From the NCBI GenBank assembly GCA_050084985.1, contig JBITNC010000001.1, positions 4,216,001 through 4,280,000 on the forward strand: a stretch of DNA of 64,000 nt. Reading direction: 5' to 3'. This DNA is from Nageia nagi. Taxonomy: Eukaryota > Pinophyta. Below the pieces are notes generated by a model. It made no database searches. It saw only the letters and a list, made by a program, of their open reading frames with translations, and was not told where the DNA came from. Positions 1 through 10,723 of this stretch are shown one piece after another. The position numbers and the translations under genes were made by a program. Within the stretch, counting starts at the first letter, position 1. Every line of letters begins with the position of its first letter.

Positions 1-2469
1 AACTCCAAATTATCTCACATAAATGGATAAAATTACTACAAAGCATTGCAACTAAAAATGTAATGTTGCAAAATAATAGACCAAATCTAAACTAAAATTC
101 AAGGTTCTTAAATTCTCAATTTAAGGCCTAAAATCTAAACCTCAACAAGATAGATGTCTTCACTATTTAGTATGAAGTGTAAAATAACATCTAAATAAGA
201 TAATTAATTAAAAAACAAAATGCATATCTTAGGTTGGTACTGAACTAACTTCCTTCTCAACAACATCCTCAATAATGAGTGCCTTAGCAAGTTTTGCCAA
301 CAAATTTGTGTATTCCTAGAATGGTGATTTTGAGAATCTTATCTCCCTCCATAAATCAAGAGTCCAAAAAGCATAAGGCTTAAGCAAACAACCAAAGGTT
401 GCCTGCAACCAAGATTGCAAGGTTTCAAGTATCAAATAGGTAATCCAATTTTTCATAATGCTTCACTTTCAATACAAGGAGAAATATTACTCACATAATT
501 ATCAATTTAGTTATCAATAATGTAAAACATTCAACTATGCTACAAGATCTACAATTAGAATCACAAATAAATGATAAAATCTAGTTGTAATCAAGACTCT
601 AATCTATAATCATTATTTTATAGGTACTTAGCATAATTTTCCAATAAGTTAATAAATTATATTAGTGAGTAAGTTTAAAGATGGATTTATGTACATTATT
701 AAGAATATCACCATTTCCTCCCTCTCTCTCTCACTCAAAATGAGAAAATGCTTATACTATTTAGAAACTAATTGGTAAAGAAAAACCTCACAAACTAGAA
801 TGTAAATTCATATTATTATTTCCTCATGTTTGTACAATGTAGAAAACTCAAGGTTTTATAAGTGATATCTTTCATAAGAAGAAGGTATGTAAACTTGCAA
901 AATAGAAAATTCAACTAAGAATTATCCCTTAGTGCAATAGTCACATTAATGATGAGGAATCATAGTCAACAAATAGCCAACATTCAATATAAAATGGAAA
1001 GCTTATTTTCACATAAAAATAAACTATATACATCAAAATACAAAACAAACCAATAGAATGAACTGTACAAAAAAGTAACAACCATTCAAGTTATACAAAC
1101 TATTTAATAAAATATATACATTAAAATTCAATATAAACCAAGAAAAAATAAGTCTACAAGCAGAAAAATCTAGTTTGTGTATGGATTATTTGAAACTCAT
1201 TTATGTGTTTATGATATTTTGCAATGGTATAGGAATAGAATATCCTTGGAATTAAATATTAGAGGCTAGGGAAAGTCATGCAAATAAAATACCCTAATGC
1301 ATTTGATTGATGAAATTATAGTTAAATGTTGACATGTAAATTCCTTGTGATAACATGAAAAAGTACCTTATAGAAGTCTCTCTGGGTATGTGAAGCAATA
1401 TCTTCTTCAAATGAATTCTTGTACAAAGCATGATATGCTTATCTAACTATCAAAATATTAGTTACAAAAGTGACTTGTTCTTTGGGCTTCACTTTCTTAT
1501 TGCTTTGTGTGCCAAGAGGGTATCACGCTCAATAAGTTCTAATACCCATATGGATAAGGCTCTCTTTTATGCAAAATAAGCAACAAGTGATAAAATAATA
1601 GCTTATAGAGTAAAATATGCCCACAAATATCCAAATTCCACTATAATGACAAATGACCAATATCTTAAAGAGAGATTTATAATTTAAAAAATCAAGGATA
1701 AACAAATCATGTAGCAAGTATATTAATAAAATTTAATTGATTACATATTGAATAATGCTTTCACATTCAATAAAAAGAAAATATCATATTATTCTACACT
1801 TCAAATTCTCTTACAAATTCTTATTCTAATATCTTTAGCATATCCTCCTCATATAGTTGAGTGTATGCTTTTCATAATTGCTTTGAATTGTGTTGCAATC
1901 CTTGGGAACAAGTATTTCTATGATCAACTTTTTATTTGTGACCCATATTGAAAGAATAAATATATTTTAGTTATATGCATCATGTAGATGAATGTAGTTA
2001 ATAAAGGCCTTAAAATATTGTACAATTGAATTCTTTTGGATGCCAACCTAGCAAGCATGGTATGAAAGTGGAACATATTTAACTCTCTCCCACTAAATGA
2101 ACCTCCTACTTGAATGTTTTATTGTGACCATATTCAATGGGAAATGGTGTTAGGAAATCAATAAAGAGATGAACAAAGTTAATTTGCTTGGATCCCCATG
2201 GATAGAGCTTTCAATTTCATTGAAGGAGAATCTAAATGTTCCATATGTCCAGCAAGTTTTGCAAAACAACATACTGTCATTAAGTCATATCCTAAAGAAG
2301 GGGAATGAATAAGGGTGGATAGGTCACTCAATTATACTTAGTAATTCATCTACTTTAATATATTATGTTTTAATATAATATGTTTTCACATCATAATTTA
2401 ATACTTTCTTTACACATAATCAAAGTTTTAATCATACATATTCAAAATTTGTAATTCTTATAGATATTG
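1..2469. other. No recognisable feature
   Basis: This is AT-rich sequence with only short, stop-bounded frames in all six directions. I recognise no protein family, RNA gene or repeat boundary. It may include diverged flanks of the MULE remnant that follows, but I could not find terminal inverted repeats here. Confidence 0.5.
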
Positions 2470-5400
2470 GTGTTCATATAGAAACAAGGATTTTAGAGAA
2501 ATTGATGCCATTAAAGCATGGTATGAGGAAGATAAGAGGCTGAAGAAAGGGTCCAATAGTAGACATAATCAAAATCATATAATATGGGGATGTCAATGTC
2601 ACTTTAGTATTAAAATGTTTGCTAAGAAACCTCATCTAGCATAGTTAACATACTTAGAAATGGAACATGTTGATCAAGATGGAAAACTTTGCCATGGGTA
2701 AGGGTTTGGTAATTTTAAAGGTACTAGAGCATACCATGCTTTTCATATTAGTAAAGGTTTGCTTGAGTGGGTTCAAAATTTACTCTTATTAGAATTAACA
2801 ACAGATGTTATTCAAAAAAAGCATCAAAAAATGGTTCATGAAAAGATTACATTATTTAAAGGCTAAAAAAATAGAGATGACTTTCTCACTAAGAAGGACA
2901 TTCTAAATGTTGAAAAGAATTTGAAATATAAGGTGTTCATGTTCCATTAGAAGGATGCATAAAGCATTCAAATTTGATAAGGTGCTAATCAAGATAAAGT
3001 TTTCCACTATGAAGAGTACCATGTTAGGGAGAGTTGAGAAGTTGAGCAACCATTTGCTTTGGGCATTCAAATACCATAACAACTAGAGTCGATGATAAAG
3101 TATGGACATAATAGTTTGATAGCTATGGATTCAACATTTGGAACCAACAAAATGAAGTTTATGTTATATACATTGTTAGCCTTTAACACCTACTATAATG
3201 GGATTCCTATTGCTTGAGTGATTTGTTCTAGCATATGTAATTCAGATATTAGGTGATGGATGGAGAAACTTAAGACCAAAGTTATTGTACATGAGCCTAC
3301 ATTGATGTTGAATACATTCATGGTAGATGATTTCATAATAGATATCAATTCAATTAGGTAATATTCTATATGTTTCCTTTTATTAATTTAATATTGAAAA
3401 TCAGCTGTATGTTGGGATGTGACAACATGATTTATGCATATCCTATCATCATTACAATCAATTAATATATGTTACATGGTGTAAAATGTTGTAAGAATTA
3501 TGGAAAATGTTATAGAGTTTGGTTTTACACTTGAAAATTGCATTTGCCTAAAATTTTGTAGAGCCTTTTTTAGAAAACCTTTTATGTGCATATCTTACAA
3601 TTATTATAGTCAATAAAACTATGTTTCATCATGCATGTTTTCAAATATTTTTTGGTCCTTGTTTATTCTTCTATATTTTTCATACATGTATACTAGGGCA
3701 TACACAACCAAAATATTCAATGCAAAATCATTTTCAACGATACCTTCTTCTACATCTCCCATCAAGGAATATGTTGGAAGAATGCTAGCAAAGGTTGCAA
3801 AGTTTGGCTTTACATCTGAAAATTACATATACTTAAAAATTTATATAGCATTTTTCAAAATACCTTTTTAGTAACAAATTTTATGCATTTAAAATAGAGA
3901 GTTATTTAAATGTGAGGTATATTTATGCATTTGGCATGTCCATTGAGTGTGGTTATAAACTCTTATAGCTAAAGTCAAGGATGATGTACGTCATTGGGAG
4001 ATATTTAAATAGTTAGGTGATATTATGCATACATATTCAAATGAGGATGATGCAACCAAATCTATAATTAAGCTTCTAAAAGAGCACAAAGAATAAGAGG
4101 TATTTTTGATAACTTTAGTGATCACTGGCTAGGTAGGATAGGCATGTGGGCAAAATGTTATCATACCATGCCTCATGCTATCCAAGAAACAAATGGAGCC
4201 ATTGAATCATACCACTCATATTTGAAGTATGTATGGTTAAAATCTATTCTTTCTATAATTAATAGGAGGGTTGATTTTCTTATTCATACTTTGACAACTA
4301 TTGTGTATGTTCATTACTGGTGGACACAAACTTTTAAGGAAAATGGTTTTTATTGCAACATAAGGGTTGAAAATATTGAGAATCTTTCATGGTGCAAGGT
4401 AAAAAAAATATTAGATATCCATGTCACTTTTTACCATACCAACCCATCACTTGCATGGATTCAAAGTCCAAGTGATGACTGTAAGGCATATAGAGTTTTT
4501 TGAATCAATCCCAACTTTAGTGTGTGTGAGTGTGCTTTTTCACAACAAGGATACTTGTGCAAACATGTGATAAAGGTAAACTTGATGCAAGAAAGATTAA
4601 GAAATGAGACATTTGTGAGTGCTCTTTTTCACTATATTTATTTTAAATTATATGATTATATATTTTTATTTATTTTTTCTTATTCTTAATTTATTGTTCA
4701 TATGTAGCTAATTTCAAATGTTTAATAATAGGAATGGTTGTAGAATGTTAGTGTAGAGTACTCAATTGATAGGAACCCATAAGAAATACAAGAAAAGGAG
4801 ATATAATTAGAACTTGGACAAGAGGGTTTCTATACTTTCTCCACTATATTTGTTTGAGTACTTTAACTATATGATTTTGTGAGTTATTTATGTTTCTTAA
4901 TTGACCCTTATTATATGGTAGAATGTTAGTATGGACAACTCGATTGATATAAATCCACTTGCTATAAGTTTAAATTATTATAATTTGATATCTTATAGAG
5001 TTTATATCAATCTAAAATGATATTTATTACACTCATTAATCTAGGTTGAACAAGGCACCATTAGTGGAGTTGAAGGCAACAATGATGTTCATACTAAATT
5101 AAGTGAAGTAGAGGTTGAATGAACAACATTAAGAAAGCATAACTTGATTGAGCTAGTTGAATGCACTTTATCCTTAGAAGAAAATGATATTTCATTACAA
5201 TACTTGGCTCAAATGACCAAAGCAACATGTGATCGATTTAAGGGAATGGTTGCAATAAATCACATGAGCAACCAAATAGTAGTAGAGCCTTTTGTAGTTT
5301 GCAAGAATGGATTTGATATAGGTCTTAAACATACAAGATATTTGGTTGATCAAATTTTGGTTAGAGGGTGTTCTTTACCATCCACATTAAATGCAAGTTT

Positions 5401-5497
5401 TCCTCCAATTTCAAGAGCCAAAAAGACTTGCAGACATAAATTTGATGTAGATTTAGATAGACTAAGAGAAAGAGATATTGATAAAAGTATGGAATAG
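2470..5497 (+). pseudogene. Mutator-like (MULE) transposase remnant
   Basis: This is the decayed coding region of a cut-and-paste DNA transposase of the MULE/FAR1-related group. Pieces appear in the expected order but in shifting frames with many stops. An N-terminal zinc-binding-like stretch (WGCQCHFSIK) lies near 2590. The catalytic core lies near 3105-3230, reading YGHNSLIAMDSTFGTNK followed by a GIPIA-VI segment. Near 4120-4230 comes the block reading DHWLGRIGMWAKCYHTMPHA and ending at ESYHSYLK. Near 4510-4590 is a SWIM-type finger (CECAFSQQGYLCKHVIKV). An open frame of 117 codons at 5144-5497 lacks a recognised domain and is probably the C-terminal extension. Terminal inverted repeats and target duplications were not found, so the element ends are unknown. 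It cannot be functional. Confidence 0.8.
3490..3880. repeat. Diverged direct duplication inside the MULE remnant
   Basis: A stretch of about 100 bp near 3490-3590 recurs in diverged form near 3785-3880. Both copies contain a block reading roughly TTTGGYTTTACA..TGAAAATT followed by a similar T-rich tail. The duplication falls between the catalytic core and the second half of the transposase, where the reading frame is lost. Confidence 0.4.
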
Positions 5498-5904
5498 AAA
5501 GTATGTTTATTTACAATGTAATATTCTAAATACCTTGAGAGAGATTATCAATTATTTTTTAAATACTTATACTATAATGTGGTAAATTTGTACACCATTT
5601 TGAATATGTACTGGTACCATATCATGAATGAATGTGTTGTGATTACAATCTTAAATGTTAATTGATTACCATCCATTATTTATATCAACATTAAATTTGA
5701 CCTTTTCATATACATGAAAGTTGATTTCAAAGATTGATATATTATCCAATAATGATCCAAATGTGCTTTCAGGTTGAATGGAATCCATGTTTCATTTCAT
5801 TTTGATTAGTGCTTACTAAGTTTAAAATGATAATTAGTTGATGATAAAAAAAATATTCAAAATAATAAAACTATAGCAAATTATAACTTTCCAGACTCAT
5901 AAAA

Positions 5905-6640
5905 TAAGTTGACTATTCTAACTATCACACAAAAATACTCTAGTATCACACTCATGTAATAGACTATCCCATAGAAATAGTCAACTATCATATTGTAGTA
6001 ATAGACTATCACATAGAAATAATCATATCACACTTTAGTGAAATACTCTATTATCCCATAGAAATAGTTGACTATTCCACTTAAATAGTTGATTATCCCA
6101 CTGAAATAGTCTTATTAAGTCCTAAAAAAAATAAATGACTATCCCATAGAAATAGTCAACTATCATAATGAAATAGTCCACTATCCCATAGAAATAGCCG
6201 ACTATCTAATAGAAATAGTAGAATACATATTAGGTCCCACAAAATTAAATGACTATCCCACATAAATAGTCGACTATCCTACAAAACTAGTCAAATATAT
6301 ATCAATAGGTCCCAAAAAAATAATGATTATCCCACATAAATAGTCGACTATCCCATTGAAATAGTCCACTATCCCATGGAAATAGTCAATTATCTAATAG
6401 AAATAGTTGAATACATATTAGGTACCATAGAAATAAATGACCACATATATAGTTGACTATCCCACAAAAATAGTATACTATTGCACTAAAATAATAGACA
6501 ATCTCACATAAATAGTTGACTATTGCATAAAAAATAATCAATAAAAATACTTGAATATCCCATGGAAATACTAGACTATCCCACAAAAATAATAGACTAT
6601 CCCACGAAATAGTTGACTATTTGATAAAAGTAGTCTTACA
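5905..6640. repeat. Degenerate 21-bp minisatellite with interspersed spacer
   Basis: Units approximate GACTATCCCATAGAAATAGTC, 21 bp long and partly palindromic at the joins (TAGTCGACTA). They repeat with many substitutions. A second block containing AGGTCCC plus an A-rich run recurs near 6116, 6231, 6306 and 6419, and weakly near 6657, giving a loose higher-order period of about 75-115 bp. Because 21 is a multiple of three, the array creates a spurious Tyr/Phe/Ile-rich open frame on the minus strand that should not be read as a gene. Confidence 0.85.
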
Positions 6641-6714
6641 TTGAGTATTTTAATTTGTTCCCATAGAAAAATACATTTTTTTATATTTGAAAGGACTATT
6701 AATATATTTTTTTT

Positions 6715-6895
6715 ACTCATTTCCTTTCATATTTAAGGTTTTGTCAAATTTCAATCATGAAAAAAATATAGTAGAGGATGGAGCTTATTTAGGATATAAT
6801 AAAATAAAGATTCTTACCATAACAAAGGATTTTTTGTGTACTCATTTCCATTTATATTTAGGTTCTTTTGTCAAATTTCAATCATGAAAAATACA
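6715..6895. repeat. Two-copy direct repeat, period about 125 bp
   Basis: A block of about 55 bp (ACTCATTTCCWTTTATATTT... to ...TTTCAATCATGAAAAA) occurs at 6715-6770 and again at 6840-6895. The intervening sequence is not obviously repeated. Confidence 0.7.
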
Positions 6896-7054
6896 TAATT
6901 CATTTTTTTAAGCATCATGAAAAATATAGAATTTATTTTTTTAAAACCATCATGAAAATACAACTTCAAAGAGATAAATTTTAGTAGTATACTAAGAATC
7001 TCACATTTGGCAAAAACTCAATAAGCACTTAAAAATTTAAGTCACTTTATCAAC

Positions 7055-7226
7055 TTGTATCAACCTTGTACATTGTCTATCAAAGTTTATACACCATGAT
7101 CAAAATTTATAGTTGTATCAACCTTGTACATTATCTATCAAAGTTTATACATCATGATCAAAATTTATAGTTGTATCAACCTTGTACATTTTCTATTAAA
7201 ATTAGAACTATGTATCAAATTTATAG
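7055..7226. repeat. Three-copy 58-bp tandem repeat
   Basis: Copies begin with TTGTATCAACCTTGTACATT at 7055, 7113 and 7171. The first two are almost identical and the third is diverged in its second half. No coding potential is visible. Confidence 0.85.
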
Positions 7227-7934
7227 TTTAATTTCTTAGTTTTTGATCCTAAAAAAAATAATGATTTAGAAATATATTTATAAATCTCTTCCATTTTTAA
7301 CATATGTCACCTTGCTATAAGCAATAACAATCTTTGAATCTACCAATAATTTGTAAAAGTATAATTAATTACAAATATATCCATAAATCTATATAAATTC
7401 ATATAAATCATGCAATTGTCAAATATATACTTACTTTATTGGTGTTGCACTTCTTGGTTTTTTATTCCTACTAATAGAAACATTATCGTATCTCCACTAT
7501 TGAGCCTTCATTGTATTTTTTTATCTCATTGGGAGTTATCCCTATATTTTATTAAAAGTTTAGTGGTTTGATTTTTTAGATTTCTAGCACTAACAACAAT
7601 CAAAAGACAACTATAAGAAATTTGCCTCAACTTTGCATCCAAAAGAAAAATTCAAAACATGCGTACCTTAGTAAAATATTTGGTTGGCCAAAGCATAAAG
7701 CCATTTAACGCCTCTTCAAGGTTATCAACACCATCATTAGGTATGGGTAGCTCATATCAATTTCATAAAATAAAATGATATTTTATATCAATTTCATAAA
7801 ATATGTCAATTTCAATAAGTTCAACTATCAATTATCAACTAAAGAGTAATTTTGATAAATAAAATGATATTTCACATCAATTTAGAACCTATAAAGAGAA
7901 ATACTTGGATATGTAGTAGGTATATTTAAAAAAA

Positions 7935-8709
7935 GTAAAATGAATATTGATACCTCAATCGATAAGAAATTAATTTGTAGTCATTTTAGTGAGATGTTGT
8001 CCACCTTAACATTCTTAAAATTTGTCTCTACTTGGCTTAAAGGGGTTGCAACTAAAAAGTATTTTGTGTAGAATCCATAACAATCAATTCCTTTACACAA
8101 AACCTCTTTGTTCTTCATCTTTTTTTTTGTATTAGGTAGTTGATATATTTATGTTTCCTTATCAAACTTCAAGATATATGCATGTTTACATCCAACATAC
8201 AGTCTTTCTCCAAGGGTATCTATTATATAATAAGCTTCTTTATTGACTTTTAGAATAATAAAATGATCATTCCAACTAATAATGTAAATACCTGAATCTA
8301 TATTCTATTTGATTTCATATCATATTTGATCATATGTCTTACATGCCTTAAGATAATCAATTTTTTCTTCCAATCCCTCCACCTTAAAGAATTCAAGTTC
8401 TGAGTGAAAATGATTTATAGTTAAAGGTAACATATTCCTTGCTAAGACCATTTATAATAAAAATGCCCATCAAGAAACTTATCTTTTAAGGACCACTCAC
8501 CACACAACTTTATTCATAATGTAGATTCAACTTCTATCAATCTTTCAAACTCTTATTTGTTGGGTAAGGAAGTTGGGTTTTTCCATAACCAGTCATTAAT
8601 AACCACAACCAAATATGTATAAGCATTGGACCAATTAGCATGTTTACTCCATTGTTCAAATGAAGAAAAGTATACATATGTAGATAGATTCAAACTTCCA
8701 TCTTGAGAA
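7935..8709 (-). pseudogene. NT-C2 (EEIG1/EHBP1-type) protein C-terminal remnant
   Basis: Read leftward on the minus strand, three segments match my memory of the conserved C-terminal region of plant NT-C2-domain proteins. From 8709 to 8470 it reads SLNLSTYVYFSSFEQWSKHA, then LVVVINDWLWKN, then FERLIEVESTL, IKLCGEWSLKDKF and DGHF. From about 8296 to 8186 it reads IYIISWNDHFIILKVNKEAY, then YIIDTLGERLYVGCKHAYIL. From about 8100 to 7980 come CKGIDCYGFYTKYFLVATPL and LQINF. The middle segment runs about 104 codons with one stop. Stops at 8553 and elsewhere, plus frameshifts, show it is dead. The copia element begins five bases beyond its right edge. I found no N-terminal C2-like part, so this is a fragment. 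That it is a coding relic is well supported; the family name rests on recall. Confidence 0.65.
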
Positions 8710-8714
8710 GTATA
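8710..8714. repeat. Left target-site duplication GTATA
   Basis: The five bases just left of the 5' LTR are identical to 17984-17988 just right of the 3' LTR. A 5-bp duplication is usual for Ty1/copia integration. Confidence 0.93.
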
Positions 8715-8889
8715 TGTTGAGAATGTGTGATTGAGAAGTGTGATTGTAATTGTTGTCAACAAGATATTGATCGGGTTCCGGAGGATTAACTAAGTTCCGG
8801 AAGTGAAGCGAGACTGTTTGATCGGGTTCCGGAGGTCTAACTGTGTTCCGAAAGAGAAGTGTGATTGGTTGACTGAGTTCCGGAAGAAA

Positions 8890-9320
8890 TGACGTCAGCG
8901 ATTTCGAGCTTTCACTCAAAACCGGAGTCCAGAAGTGATGAGGTCAGCAAGGAGCGATCAAAGAGCCGGAGCCAAGAGAGTAAAACATTCCGGAAGCAAA
9001 AGATGACGTCACCAGGAGAACGATGCTCACATTTGTGAATACAACCGGCGTCCGGAAGAAATGAGGTCAGCAAAGAGTGATAAAAGAGTCCGGAGGTAAA
9101 AGTCCGGAAATGATGACATCATAAGGAAAGAGTTATACTCTGTTTTCGGAGTCCGGAAGTGATGACATCATGGTGCAAGTGTTCAAAGGTCCGGAGATAA
9201 AGGTCCGGAGATAAAGGTCCGGAGACAAAAGTCCGGAGGTCAAGATCCGGAGATAAACGTCCGGAGATAAAAATCCGGAGATACACGTCTGAAGATAAAA
9301 GTCCAGAAATGATGACGTCA
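8890..9320. promoter_or_regulatory. Cluster of TGACGTCA motifs in the 5' LTR
   Basis: Perfect eight-base palindromes TGACGTCA occur at 8890-8897, 9004-9011 and 9313-9320, with several one-off relatives (TGACATCA, TGAGGTCAG) between them. TGACG/ACGT cores are known binding sites of plant bZIP factors of the TGA/as-1 and CRE-like type. Their spacing in the U3-like half of an intact LTR suggests an inducible enhancer. This is inferred from sequence only. Confidence 0.55.
9187..9300. repeat. GTCCGGAGATAAA short tandem array in the 5' LTR
   Basis: About eight units of 14-15 bp with the core TCCGGAG(A/G)(T/C)AAA follow one another. The palindrome TCCGGA also recurs outside the array through much of 8780-9500. 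The same array occurs in the 3' LTR at 16512-16625. Expansion of a promoter-proximal unit is a plausible explanation, but no factor is identified. Confidence 0.8.
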
Positions 9321-10661
9321 TGCGAAAAGCGTTATACTCTATTTCCGGAGTCCGGAGGATGATGACATCACGATGTATACAGAAAACATCCGGTAAGCTA
9401 GGAAAGAGTCCGGAATAATCAGAAATACCATTATGAAGGAGAGAAGAGTCCGGAATCGTAAGAAATACCATAATGAAGAATAAAAGAGTCCGGAATTAGC
9501 TGAAATCCATGGAGAAAGAAGTATACCTGTCTAAACAACTCTGTTTGAGAAATGAAAGTGTTCGTCAGTTACAAACAAGGATTCTGTTGATAACGTATAA
9601 TGGTAGGAACAGTTTCCTGGAGTGTTATTGATGCGTAACGGTTAAGTACAGGAATAATGTGAAAAACGGATGTAAGAAAAGGAGCAGAGAGCTGCAGTGT
9701 GAACAGTGTGGACATGGCAAGAAGTAATGAGTGCACAACTCGAGGAGAGAAGTAGCTGTGATTGCACAGCTGGAGGACAATGCAAGTTATGATTGCACAG
9801 TTCGAGGAGAAAGGAAGTTATGAGTGCACAGCTCGAGAAAAGCGGCAGTTGAGATTGCACAGCTCGAGGAGACAGGGAGTAATGAGTACACAGCTCGAGG
9901 AGAGTGTAGTAGCTGAGAGTTTACAGCTAAAGGAATAAGTGAAGCAAGTAGTGGGATATGCAGAGATAAGAGTTGGTTTCTAGGTGTAAAAGGTGTGGGA
10001 TGAAAAGGGTGAAAAGAGGCAAAGTGTGTGCGGAGTGTGTGATGAGAAGTGCGTGAAGTAAAGTATGCAAACGCAGGTAATTGCATGAGTGTGATGAGCA
10101 GAGAAGTGAGTGGAAGCAAGTGCTGTGTGTAAAGTGAAATATCCGAAGTGTATGAAGTGAGCATTAGAGCTAGACCATTGAGGGTCTTCTAGAACAGAAT
10201 CTTTTCTCCATTTAAATGTTCTATCAAGTTGGTGCTTGATAGCTGGAGTTGGTGCTCCAAGCAGTCGGTGCTGCTAATTCTAAAGTGGTAGTTGGTGCTA
10301 CCCTTCACAGTTGGTGCTGTGGATTTGAGAGCTGGAGTGGATTTGAGAGCTGGAGTTGGTGCTCCAAGCAGTAGGTGCTGCTATTCTCAAAGTGGTAGTT
10401 GGTGCTACCCTTCACAGTTGGTGCTGTGGATCTGTAAGCTTTCTTTAATGGCTGGATTTGGATTGGTGTCCAAGCAGTCATTTTCGGGGATGTAGCCAAA
10501 CTGGTGAACCTCGTTACATCTGGTGTTGTGTGATGTACTGGTGTGCTTGCTCATTTTCTCTAGCTTTTAATCTGTCATTATTAAAGAAGATTGGATAGTG
10601 ATAATTTTTATATACACTGATTCACCCCCCCCCCTCTCAGTGTCACTCGAAGAACAACAAT

Positions 10662-10673
10662 TGGTATCAGAGC
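10662..10673 (+). other. Primer-binding site (initiator Met tRNA)
   Basis: TGGTATCAGAGC starts three bases after the 5' LTR. It is the standard plant copia complement to the 3' end of initiator methionine tRNA, used to prime minus-strand DNA synthesis. Confidence 0.95.
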
Positions 10674-10723
10674 CAGGTTCCTAAGTAAGCTATAACAGCT
10701 AAGGAGATCCGGACAGTGACACT

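Larger units (their letters stand above)
8715..10659 (+). repeat. 5' LTR of the young copia element
   Basis: It runs from TGTTGAGAATG to GAAGAACAACA, with the primer-binding site starting three bases later. It is built largely of internal repeats: a TCCGGA-rich third, a zone of repeated GCACAGCTCGAGGAG-like units (about 9700-9910), and a zone with many GTTGGTGCT words including a 107-bp duplication (starts near 10241 and 10348). I could not place the TATA box or the transcription start with confidence; TTTATATA near 10607 is the closest match but lies very near the LTR end. Minus-strand frames inside the LTR recur in both LTR copies and look like by-products of these repeats. Confidence 0.95.

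Noticed and set aside
6386-6586. 66-codon Tyr/Ile/Phe-rich frame on the minus strand
   Set aside because: It is a by-product of the 21-bp repeat, whose period is a multiple of three.
5905-6640. CRISPR-like array
   Set aside because: Units are contiguous and degenerate with no unique spacers, and the context is a plant nuclear genome.
9133-10164. Minus-strand open frames of 112 and 125 codons in the 5' LTR, repeated at 16458-17489 in the 3' LTR
   Set aside because: They recur only because the LTRs are duplicates, are built from short tandem units, and have low-complexity Ser/Leu/Thr-rich translations with no domain.
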